DNA from: an uncultured Prevotella sp.
GTDB taxonomy: Bacteria > Bacteroidota > Bacteroidia > Bacteroidales > Bacteroidaceae
Length of the DNA stretch: 64,000 nt
Reading direction: 5' to 3'
Assembly (NCBI GenBank): GCA_905233555.1
Contig: CAJODF010000001.1
Location: 84,232-148,231 of the forward strand
Shown: piece by piece, positions 18,964 to 27,148 of the stretch
Numbering within the stretch: the stretch's first letter is position 1
How the letters are laid out: every line of letters begins with the position of its first letter
The notes under the pieces: generated by a model
The model's database searches: none
What the model was told of the DNA's origin: nothing
The model's input: only the letters and a program-made list of their open reading frames with translations
Position numbers and translations under genes: made by a program

Positions 18964-19689
18964 ATGGTGGAAGTGATAAAAAGCAGACATAGCGTACAGA
19001 AGTTGATGGTGAAGTATCTGTTGATACTATTCACTATTCATTATTCATTATTCATTGCATCTTGCACACAAGATGCCTATGAGAAAGGTGAGGGCAAATA
19101 TTCCCTGATGCGAGCCGATTTTGTGGAGGCACGTGCCAATGCTCAGAAACAGATAGACCAGATTATTACCGACGATGGCGAGCAGTTGCAGGCTTCTAAG
19201 CCCTTTACTTCCAAATTGGTTGTCACCCCCGACTCTGTCTATCGTTGCATTCTATATTATAATAAGGTACGTGACGAGAAGGGACAATATGTCTTCGAAC
19301 CAGTTTCAATTGGTGAGGTGTCTTGTCCGAAGATTATTCCTTTATCAGGACTCGACAAGGAGATGAAGACTGATCCCGTGAAGTTCGAGAGTGCCTGGCT
19401 AAGTAAGTCGGGCAAGTATCTGAATCTGAGTCTTTACGTGATGACTGGCATGGCTGATGATGAGAAGGCGAGTCAGACACTCCATATCATTCAGGACGAC
19501 ATCATAACCCATCCTGATGCCACCCGTACCAGTTATCTCCGCCTATACCACGATCAAGCCGGTGTACCTGAGTATTATTCCTCTCAGGTCTATGCCAGTA
19601 TTCTCACCTCTCAGATTGAGGCCGACTCCGTCAACCTCACTATTAACACCTACAAAGGAACTATCACCAAAACCATCTCTTTGCGTTAG
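18964..19689 (+). CDS. Hypothetical lipoprotein (NigD-like family possible)
   Basis: Lipobox LFIASC after a short hydrophobic stretch; stop is immediately followed by the next ATG (TAGATG). Real start may be the internal ATG of MVKYLLILF. Confidence 0.7.
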   Translation: MVEVIKSRHSVQKLMVKYLLILFTIHYSLFIASCTQDAYEKGEGKYSLMRADFVEARANAQKQIDQIITDDGEQLQASKPFTSKLVVTPDSVYRCILYYNKVRDEKGQYVFEPVSIGEVSCPKIIPLSGLDKEMKTDPVKFESAWLSKSGKYLNLSLYVMTGMADDEKASQTLHIIQDDIITHPDATRTSYLRLYHDQAGVPEYYSSQVYASILTSQIEADSVNLTINTYKGTITKTISLR

Positions 19690-22131
19690 ATGAGACAGAT
19701 ATTGATTAATGTATTCATCACCATGATGATAATGTGCACAGCCAATGGTTATGCACAACTCGTCATTAATGAACTGATGCAGTCGAATATTGACTGTGTG
19801 ATGGATGATATCAAGGAGTATCCCGACTCATGGGTGGAGTTGTATAATCCAAGCAAAAAAGACATCAACCTGAGAAACTACAGGATTGGTGAGACCGACA
19901 ACCCGGATGATGCCTGGAAACTACCCAATATAACGGTAGAGCCAGGGCAGTACGTTCTCATTTATTGCGATACGGAAGCCAAGGGACTGCACACGGACTT
20001 CCGGCTGGATTCCGGAAAGGGCATGGATGTCTATCTCTTTAGAGACGGAAATGTCATGGATAAGATTACGGGACTGGAAAAACAACCAGCACCCAATATT
20101 GCCTATGGCCGGGAAAACGATGGTAGCGACATCTGGGGCTATCAACTTACACCCACTCCAAAGGCCAAGAACGCAGGAAAGGTCTGCGATAGAGACCATA
20201 TACTTGGGGAGCCCGTCTTCAGTGAAAATGGGTATGTGACAGAGAAGAAACGTAACATGAATCTGAAACTGAGTCTCCCAGATGATGCACCAGAAGGGAC
20301 AATCATCAGATACACCATCGATGGGTCTGAACCCACCCTCACTACTGGCACGACATACACGAAGTCAATCAGGTTCTCAAATTCCCGCGTGATTCGTGCC
20401 AGACTCTTCTGTGAAGGATGGCTGTCACCCAGAAGCACCACTCAGTCGTATATCGTGCACGGACGGGATGTTACGCTACCTGTCATTTCCATCAGTCTGA
20501 ACCAAGAGTTTCTGAATGACTCGGTTACTGGCATTTTCGCTTGTAATCAGGAGTCGTATTCGAAAAACAACTGGCGCAGGCCACTTAACATCGAGTTTTT
20601 CTTTGAAGGTAATCAGGATAGTCAATTGAACCAACTCTGTGAGATGCGTATCTCAGGGTCCGCCTCACGAGGATGCGCCAAGAAGTCGATGGCCCTTTAT
20701 GCCCATAAGCGGTTTGGGACGAAACGCTTTGACTATGAGTTCTTTCCTGACCAGAAACCCGGTGTAAGGGATTTCAAATCGCTTGTACTCCGTAATGCCG
20801 GTAATGATTATGACTACCTCTATATGCGTGATGCCATCATACAACGATCTATGGCCCAGTACGCGGATCTCGACTGGCAGGCATGGAGACCAGCCATCAT
20901 CTATATCAACGGTTCCTATTACGGTATGTTGAACATCCGCGAAAGGGCTAATGGAAATAATATCTATACCAACTACAACGGATTGGAAGACATAGACCTA
21001 TTGGAAAATAATGACCTGAAAGAGGGAACAAAGGACAAATACATACAATTCCAGACCTTCTATAAAGAACATGGTCACACTTTGGCGGAATATGCAGAGC
21101 GCATGGACTGGGAGGAGTATATCAACCTCATGATCATGAACCTCTACTTCAACAATCAAGACTTCCCGGGCAACAACAATGTTATGTGGAGACCTAGGGC
21201 AGAGGGTGGCAGATGGCGTTGGATAGCAAAGGATACCGACTTTGGTATTGGACTCTACGATTATCCTTCTGATTACAACACCATAAAATGGATTAATACG
21301 CCTGACTATGACAGTGACAGAGCCTGGGCAAATAAAGAGGAATACACACGCCTCTTCCGCCGACTGATGGAAGATAAAGACTTTTATCGTGAATTCATCG
21401 ACCGTTGCTGTATCTATATGGGAGATTTCCTGAATGAGAGGGGTGTCCGCGCCATCTGGGATCCTATGTACGAAATGATCAAGTACGAGTATCCTTATCA
21501 TCGTAACCTCATCAACCGATGGTGGCCTAAGTATGACGAGGAACTGAACAAAGGTCATGAATGGGTGGCAAAGCGTACTGACTATTTCTATGCGATGTTG
21601 GGCGACTACTACGAACTAGGCAAGCCTTTTACCCTGACTGTCAACAAGGAGACTCCCCATCGGGAAAATCTGTCCATCAACTTTAACGGCATAGACCTTC
21701 ACTATCCGTCATTTGAGGGGAAGTTCTTTGCTGACCGTCAAATAACACTTAAGGCAAGACCTGCAGAAGAGGATGTAGAAGTCATTGGATGGAAAATCAT
21801 CAAAACTGAGCAAACAGGTGCAGTGAGCACACAGGAAATAAAGGGAGACGTATGCTCTCTCCTGACTCCTTCTTGCAACAGCATTGCCATTGAAACGATT
21901 CTCGGTGGTAAGGCTGGTATCACCACTGCTGAGGCTCAGACATGGAACTGGTTACGTGGAGATGAGGGCATTGTCGTCGTAAATGTGCCACAGGGAATAT
22001 CTGTCAGACTCTATGATACCAGAGGTATGCTCCTATTCCAGACTACCGCCACAGGAACGGAAATTCACATACCTGCTGCCAAAGGAAAACTTTACCTCCT
22101 AAAGGTGGGTAAAGACACTATCAAACTATAA
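19690..22131 (+). CDS. CotH kinase-like secreted protein with lamin-tail-like, chitobiase-C-like and T9SS-like C-terminal domains
   Basis: LTD-like LVINELMQSNIDCVMDDIKEYPDSWVELYNPS; CHB_HEX_C-like IIRYTIDGSEPTLTTGTTYT; CotH-like MRISGSASRGCAKKSMALYAHKRFG...YINGSYYGMLNIRER...RWRWIAKDTDFGIGLYD; C-terminus VRLYDTRGMLLFQTTATGTEIHIPAAKGKLYLLKVGKDTIKL. Confidence 0.85.
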   Translation: MRQILINVFITMMIMCTANGYAQLVINELMQSNIDCVMDDIKEYPDSWVELYNPSKKDINLRNYRIGETDNPDDAWKLPNITVEPGQYVLIYCDTEAKGLHTDFRLDSGKGMDVYLFRDGNVMDKITGLEKQPAPNIAYGRENDGSDIWGYQLTPTPKAKNAGKVCDRDHILGEPVFSENGYVTEKKRNMNLKLSLPDDAPEGTIIRYTIDGSEPTLTTGTTYTKSIRFSNSRVIRARLFCEGWLSPRSTTQSYIVHGRDVTLPVISISLNQEFLNDSVTGIFACNQESYSKNNWRRPLNIEFFFEGNQDSQLNQLCEMRISGSASRGCAKKSMALYAHKRFGTKRFDYEFFPDQKPGVRDFKSLVLRNAGNDYDYLYMRDAIIQRSMAQYADLDWQAWRPAIIYINGSYYGMLNIRERANGNNIYTNYNGLEDIDLLENNDLKEGTKDKYIQFQTFYKEHGHTLAEYAERMDWEEYINLMIMNLYFNNQDFPGNNNVMWRPRAEGGRWRWIAKDTDFGIGLYDYPSDYNTIKWINTPDYDSDRAWANKEEYTRLFRRLMEDKDFYREFIDRCCIYMGDFLNERGVRAIWDPMYEMIKYEYPYHRNLINRWWPKYDEELNKGHEWVAKRTDYFYAMLGDYYELGKPFTLTVNKETPHRENLSINFNGIDLHYPSFEGKFFADRQITLKARPAEEDVEVIGWKIIKTEQTGAVSTQEIKGDVCSLLTPSCNSIAIETILGGKAGITTAEAQTWNWLRGDEGIVVVNVPQGISVRLYDTRGMLLFQTTATGTEIHIPAAKGKLYLLKVGKDTIKL

Positions 22132-22138
22132 TATAACA

Positions 22139-22168
22139 AGTAGTGCCGTATTTTGCTACGGCACTACT
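22139..22168. terminator. Hairpin between convergent genes
   Basis: AGTAGTGCCGTA-TTTTGC-TACGGCACTACT, perfect 12-bp stem. Confidence 0.8.
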
Positions 22169-22240
22169 AATTTTGCTACTCCAGTACTATTTTAAATTAC
22201 TACGGTACTATTTCTAAATAGTAGGGTATTATTTCGGAGC
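22139..22240. repeat. Degenerate ~20-24 bp repeat array
   Basis: Repeats of the type CTAC[GT]SCaGTACTATTTt: GCTACGGCACTACTAA, GCTACTCCAGTACTATT, TACTACGGTACTATTTC, TAGTAGGGTATTATTTC. Confidence 0.6.
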
Positions 22241-23791
22241 ATTGTTGTAGATACTTTTGAGCGTATAGTTGGCATCGTTACTGGTGGCTGCCTTGATCAT
22301 CGTCTTCACGATTGACTCTGCACCACTATAGTAGGTGCCATCATTGTGATTGAAGTAGTAATGGTGCTCATCGCCACCTCCTTGGGTCTTTGCGTCCCAG
22401 TTGTCCCATAAAACGACTGGGAGGTTATAGGTGTGAGCGGCGCGGCAGACATATTCCAGATAGTAGTTGCGGAAGAGGTTAGCACGGTCTGTTGTGTGGA
22501 TCACACAGCCATACTCGCCAATATATACAGGGATGTTTTTGGCGATGAATTTCTCCTGCAGTTTCTGGAAGATTTCCACTACATGCTCTTCGTTGCTGCC
22601 CGTGACATTGTTATTTCCTGTATGTCCCCAGTCAGAAATGTTGTCTTTCACTGGCGTAAGCGTGAAGGAACTTGGATCGTAGAAGTGAACGCTGACCATG
22701 ATACGGTTAGCAGCATCGGTAGGCAACTTGAAACTATTCTCAAGTGCGAATATTGGATTGGAGGCATAGGCAGGTACACCAATCCATCGTTTGGCGTTCT
22801 TGCTGCCAGTGGCACGGATGGTATTCACTACCAACTGGTTCCACTCGTTGAGTGTGTTATACTGCTTGCCACCATCAGTTTTGTTGTCGCCCCATCCCCA
22901 TTTTCCGTCTTGTACCTCGTTGAAGGCCTCAAAGAAGAGGAAGTCGCCCTTGTCCTTGAAGGCTTCGGCAATCTGTTTCCAGGTCTTTTCTATACGGTCC
23001 TTGATTTCATCGTTCTTGGTGGCGTTGATGGCTGCCGTCTTGATATCAGTCCAATATTCATCGTGGTGGATGTTCAGGATGACATTCAGACCTGCGGCTT
23101 CTGCCCACTCTACATTCTGTTTCACCTCTGCCATGAAGGCGGCATCGATCGTCCAATTAGGGTCATTGGGATTCTGATAGTTACCCCATGTGACAGGAAT
23201 GCGGACCGTTCTGACACCAGCGGCTTTCAGGTTTGTGTAAAGGGCGGCTGTCGGTGTGGCGTTATCCCAATATCCCCATTGGTTGGGCTCCCCGTCCTTA
23301 CCTGAACTGGTGTCGAAATGGTTGCCGAGGTTCCAACCCCAACCGAGTAGCTTGGCAAGGACCACGGCGTCGTTGTCAAGCGGCTTGGCACCTTCTTTGG
23401 TTGTGAAATTCAGTGTGAACTCTGATGCTGAGGAATTGGCATCCGTTGTCGATACAATGGCGCCTTTCTCAACCTTCAGGGTGTAACTTTTTGCCTCTTT
23501 CAAATCGAGAGGAATGTCAACAGACATGGCTGTTTTGGCATTGCTTTTGGCGGTAACTGCGGTACCATTGAGCGTGATGCCTGAACCAGTTACCCTTACC
23601 GTTGTATTGTAGTCTAGCGTGAGCACAGTGGTAGATGCTGCATCCACCTCTGCTCCCTCATTGATAGACTGTGAGCGCAGGATGATATTGACGCTTGGCG
23701 TCGGCTCTGGCTCATTATTACTGTTACTGCTTCCGCAACTGAACATTGTCATTGATGCTACGAGCATCAGGAATTGATAGATCTTTCTCAT
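22229..23791 (-). CDS. GH5-family endoglucanase-like lipoprotein
   Basis: GWNLGNHFDTSSG, VRIPVTWGNYQNPNDPNW, NIHHDEYW, FEAFNEVQDGKWGWG (acid/base region), VYIGEYGCV (nucleophile region). Lipobox MTMFSCGSS. ORF extends to 23887 but the promoter at 23831-23838 favours Met at 23791. Confidence 0.9.
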   Translation of the reverse strand: MRKIYQFLMLVASMTMFSCGSSNSNNEPEPTPSVNIILRSQSINEGAEVDAASTTVLTLDYNTTVRVTGSGITLNGTAVTAKSNAKTAMSVDIPLDLKEAKSYTLKVEKGAIVSTTDANSSASEFTLNFTTKEGAKPLDNDAVVLAKLLGWGWNLGNHFDTSSGKDGEPNQWGYWDNATPTAALYTNLKAAGVRTVRIPVTWGNYQNPNDPNWTIDAAFMAEVKQNVEWAEAAGLNVILNIHHDEYWTDIKTAAINATKNDEIKDRIEKTWKQIAEAFKDKGDFLFFEAFNEVQDGKWGWGDNKTDGGKQYNTLNEWNQLVVNTIRATGSKNAKRWIGVPAYASNPIFALENSFKLPTDAANRIMVSVHFYDPSSFTLTPVKDNISDWGHTGNNNVTGSNEEHVVEIFQKLQEKFIAKNIPVYIGEYGCVIHTTDRANLFRNYYLEYVCRAAHTYNLPVVLWDNWDAKTQGGGDEHHYYFNHNDGTYYSGAESIVKTMIKAATSNDANYTLKSIYNNAPK

Positions 23792-23830
23792 CTTGACGAT
23801 TCGTTTTGATTGTTTAGTTATACTTCGCTG

Positions 23831-23838
23831 CAAAGATA
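23831..23838 (-). promoter_or_regulatory. -7 box of a separate promoter for the GH5 gene
   Basis: Minus strand TATCTTTGCAGC about 40 nt before ATG 23791. Confidence 0.6.
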
Positions 23839-23885
23839 TGAAAAGTTTCTGTAATTGCCAAATATTATTGAGGATTTTTGAAAGC

Positions 23886-23917
23886 AAGAGCCTGTTATCG
23901 CGCGATAACAGGCTCTT
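23886..23917. terminator. 32-bp perfect palindrome between the TIG/SGBP gene and GH5
   Basis: AAGAGCCTGTTATCGCGCGATAACAGGCTCTT equals its own reverse complement. Confidence 0.75.
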
Positions 23918-23942
23918 ATTGTGAGTTTATAACCTATTGTGG

Positions 23943-25772
23943 TTACAAAAGTACAACCTTCTTGACGATGATACCAGCACCGCAGATGACGAGACCGCCA
24001 GCATTGCGCAACTGCTCTATGTCGGCATCAGTGAGAACGGTCTTAATCGTCGTCTCTGATGGGTCAGGAGAAGCATTGCCGTCAGGACCCCAGCCCTGTG
24101 TAGAGGGCAGTGCAGCCCAACTACCGTTACCGAAGCGGATGTTAATGTAGCCCGGAGCGGGGTCATACTCGTAATACACCTTCAGTGTTGTGCCTGCTTT
24201 CACCTGAGTCCAGTCATAACCGCCCCATGAGAGGTCTGTCATACCTTGTTCCCAACTTCCCAGTTTGAATGAACCACTCCAGATGGTGTTCTCCAGAATA
24301 GAGAGGGTAATCTTTGTAACTGTGAAGTATGCACCGCAGATGACGAGACCGCCGTTGGCAACCATCTCATCGATCATGGCCTGAGTCAGGGTCACGGAGA
24401 ACTTGGTGTCCTCAGCACTCAGCGGATTCACATCGGCAGTACCAGGCAGTGCAGCCCATGAACCGTTACCGACACGGATCTGTGACCAGCCTGCTGACAT
24501 ATCCGGTGTGAGATAGACGGTCAGCACCTGTCCAGCCTTGGCGGTTGACCAGTCGTAGCCACCCCATGCCAGATCCTGTAAGCCGGCATTCCATTCGCCG
24601 ATGACGAACTTACCTGCCCAGATGCTGATTTCAGGAGCCTCGCTATACATAGAGATCTTGTCAGACTCAACGCTGTAGTTGCTATGCTGTACGAGAACGA
24701 TCTTACCATCACCCATACCCTCAGGAACCACAAATGAGATTTCGGTTGCGCTCTTCTTGAAGTCTGTCCAAATGGCATCGATAGCAGGTAGGATCAGATG
24801 TGTGATGCGATCCAACTTATCACCCTTGATGGTGATGGTCTGTCCTGCCTTCACATCCTTCACTGGGCTCGTGCTGCTGACGGTAGCCAGAGGCACGGTG
24901 ATATCGACAGCGGTTGTCAGGCCAGAGGCAGAGGTCAGCACGATACTACCTGATACGGTGTTGTCGGGAACCTGAACCAAGATGGATTTGCCATCCTCGG
25001 CTACACTGAACTCCACATCCTCAACAGCGGGGAAGTCAACACATGTCACGAGGTCGAGGTTCTCACCAGTAACCTTGATGGTCTCTCCAAACTCTGGAGC
25101 GGCATTCGAAACACCTGTAGCCCGTGCTGCATCGACATCAAGGTCATCGATGACAATGTTTTCAGCACCATCAGAACCATCATTATAGGCTACTTCACCA
25201 CTCTTTGCCTCCATCGGCACGTATACCTGAATCTCATTACGAGTGTTCGAAACGAAATCTTCTGCATTGACAACTACGTGATCGAAGAAAACGACTTGAC
25301 CGATATTCCATACATATTCACCTTTGATGGTAACGATGTCACCAGGATGGACGGGATTCGGAGAGATGGAAGCGACCTTGATTTCCTCGGCAAAGGTGAT
25401 GTTAGAGACAGACTCGATGGTCTTTCCGTCGTTGGTCACCAGACGAAGTTTACCCGGTACACACTGGTCGGGAATCGTCACAATCATCTCCTCAGAATTC
25501 TTAACTTGGAAACTACCACTGATAAATGTCGTGGCAGGCGTGACTTTCTGGTTGCCTTCGGGGAAGAGCACCTCTTTCACATTGTTGAGATTGGTACCTG
25601 TCACACGCATGGTCTCGCCACGGGTAATCGGCATGGGACCGAAGCCCAGAATGTTCACGCCGCTTTTGTTGTACTGGTTGGTATCAAGACTGTCGTCGCT
25701 ACAACTGGTGAATCCAGCCAGTCCAACCAGTGCTGCCATGGCCAATACTGATATTTTGCGAATCATTTTCAT
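23943..25772 (-). CDS. IPT/TIG-repeat surface lipoprotein (putative glycan-binding) with duplicated C-terminal module
   Basis: Lipobox AGFTSCSDD; TIG-like blocks (GETMRVTGTNLNNVKEVLFP; GDIVTIKGEYVWNIGQVVF; GETIKVTGENLDLVTCVDFP); C-terminal duplication around WGGYDW...RxGNGSWAALP. Confidence 0.82.
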   Translation of the reverse strand: MKMIRKISVLAMAALVGLAGFTSCSDDSLDTNQYNKSGVNILGFGPMPITRGETMRVTGTNLNNVKEVLFPEGNQKVTPATTFISGSFQVKNSEEMIVTIPDQCVPGKLRLVTNDGKTIESVSNITFAEEIKVASISPNPVHPGDIVTIKGEYVWNIGQVVFFDHVVVNAEDFVSNTRNEIQVYVPMEAKSGEVAYNDGSDGAENIVIDDLDVDAARATGVSNAAPEFGETIKVTGENLDLVTCVDFPAVEDVEFSVAEDGKSILVQVPDNTVSGSIVLTSASGLTTAVDITVPLATVSSTSPVKDVKAGQTITIKGDKLDRITHLILPAIDAIWTDFKKSATEISFVVPEGMGDGKIVLVQHSNYSVESDKISMYSEAPEISIWAGKFVIGEWNAGLQDLAWGGYDWSTAKAGQVLTVYLTPDMSAGWSQIRVGNGSWAALPGTADVNPLSAEDTKFSVTLTQAMIDEMVANGGLVICGAYFTVTKITLSILENTIWSGSFKLGSWEQGMTDLSWGGYDWTQVKAGTTLKVYYEYDPAPGYINIRFGNGSWAALPSTQGWGPDGNASPDPSETTIKTVLTDADIEQLRNAGGLVICGAGIIVKKVVLL

Positions 25773-25810
25773 ATTCTTTACCTTTTTACTTTTTTACTTT
25801 TTTGCCTTTA

Positions 25811-27109
25811 TCAATACGCTACCGCACGGATATTATCGATACGGATGATAGGATGACAGGTTGTACCACTCGTTACACCACTCCAAATAAAGAGGGTCAG
25901 GCCCGTGAAGTTTTCGGATGTCAGAGGTGTGCCGGCAGCGGTTCCGTCATTCTTATATTTGAAGGTGGAAATAGGTATCGTCACTGTTGTCCACTTTCCG
26001 CCAGTGTCGTATGAACCGGTCTTGCTCCAAGGTGTCCAGAGGGCACGTGGATAGTCCGTTCCGTTGAAGAACGTGTTGTTGGCAGTCGGCAGGGTCACCT
26101 GTGCGTCACCAGAGAAGATACACTGCATGGAGAGGTTTGTCCAAGGATTGCTAGAAGGGATGTTTACCTCAAACTTCAAGGCCATGTTGGCAAAGTCAGC
26201 AAAACTAACGAGATCAGACAGACGTGAGTTCACACCAGTGAAAGTGCCGTCCCAGTCGCCCGGCCAATATTCGAAGGAGACGTTACCATCCATCCAGGAA
26301 CCGTCCTCAAGGTCGCAGTCGCCCAAAAGCAGATAACTGCCGTCAAGTGAATTCTCATCGCTTACAATCTGTTGGTTATGCCAACCGTGGTTAGTTAGAC
26401 CTGTAGAGGCCTCACCTGCATCGTATGTGCCAAAGTCGTTGAACAGCATACCGCGGGTATCACGATAGTTGAACTTGGCCTTTGTCTTGCCATAGACAGA
26501 CGTGACTTCTACCGGGCCTTCTGTCAAACCTACCGGAACAGTGAAGGTGATATGGCTAATGTCGAACTCTTCGATGGGCATTCTGTTTCCATTGATGGTC
26601 AGTGTGAGCGGGGTATTAGGATCATCGACAAAGTAGTTACCGTAGATGGTAGCCTGCTCGCCACTCTGAGCCCACTCATTAGTCATGTTGTTGATGGTCG
26701 GACCAGGAACGAGCACCTTGAAGTCGTAAGATGTCGTGTCATTGGCATTGTTGACCATGAAGATTTTGTTGAATACCTCTCCGGGAATCTTTCCTGGGAC
26801 GGTGACAATCATCGTGTTGTCTGTGATGAGACTCGGAATCAGTTTGGCTTCCTGGTCATTGAAGAACATCTTGGTGATGCTACGCAGGTTTTCACCGACA
26901 ATACAGATGCTATTGTCCATGTAGGCACCTGTAATGATGGAGTCTGCGCTCTCAACATTTACAGGGCGTATATAGCGGATGGTTGGTGTGCCACCGCTGA
27001 TTTCGTACTTGTCCGGCTCGTCTTTACAAGAAGAGAAAAACGCTACTTGACAAGTGATAAGTGCTGTGCAAAACACCCAGCGGCTTATTTTATTTATCTT
27101 GGTAATCAT
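25811..27109 (-). CDS. Surface glycan-binding protein, SGBP-B-like (TIG + C-terminal glycan-binding domain)
   Basis: Lipobox FFSSCKDE; TIG-like segments; C-terminal NDFGTYDAGEASTGLTNHGWHNQ...IPSSNPWTNLSMQCIFSG...RIDNIRAVAY. Position after susD. Confidence 0.8.
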   Translation of the reverse strand: MITKINKISRWVFCTALITCQVAFFSSCKDEPDKYEISGGTPTIRYIRPVNVESADSIITGAYMDNSICIVGENLRSITKMFFNDQEAKLIPSLITDNTMIVTVPGKIPGEVFNKIFMVNNANDTTSYDFKVLVPGPTINNMTNEWAQSGEQATIYGNYFVDDPNTPLTLTINGNRMPIEEFDISHITFTVPVGLTEGPVEVTSVYGKTKAKFNYRDTRGMLFNDFGTYDAGEASTGLTNHGWHNQQIVSDENSLDGSYLLLGDCDLEDGSWMDGNVSFEYWPGDWDGTFTGVNSRLSDLVSFADFANMALKFEVNIPSSNPWTNLSMQCIFSGDAQVTLPTANNTFFNGTDYPRALWTPWSKTGSYDTGGKWTTVTIPISTFKYKNDGTAAGTPLTSENFTGLTLFIWSGVTSGTTCHPIIRIDNIRAVAY

Positions 27110-27148
27110 AATTTCTTTTTTCTAATTACTAATTTCTAATTGTAAATC

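Noticed and set aside
23886-23917. Restriction/recombinase site at the 32-bp palindrome
   Set aside because: Location between two co-directional PUL genes and a GC-rich stem fit an RNA hairpin better; no recombinase nearby.
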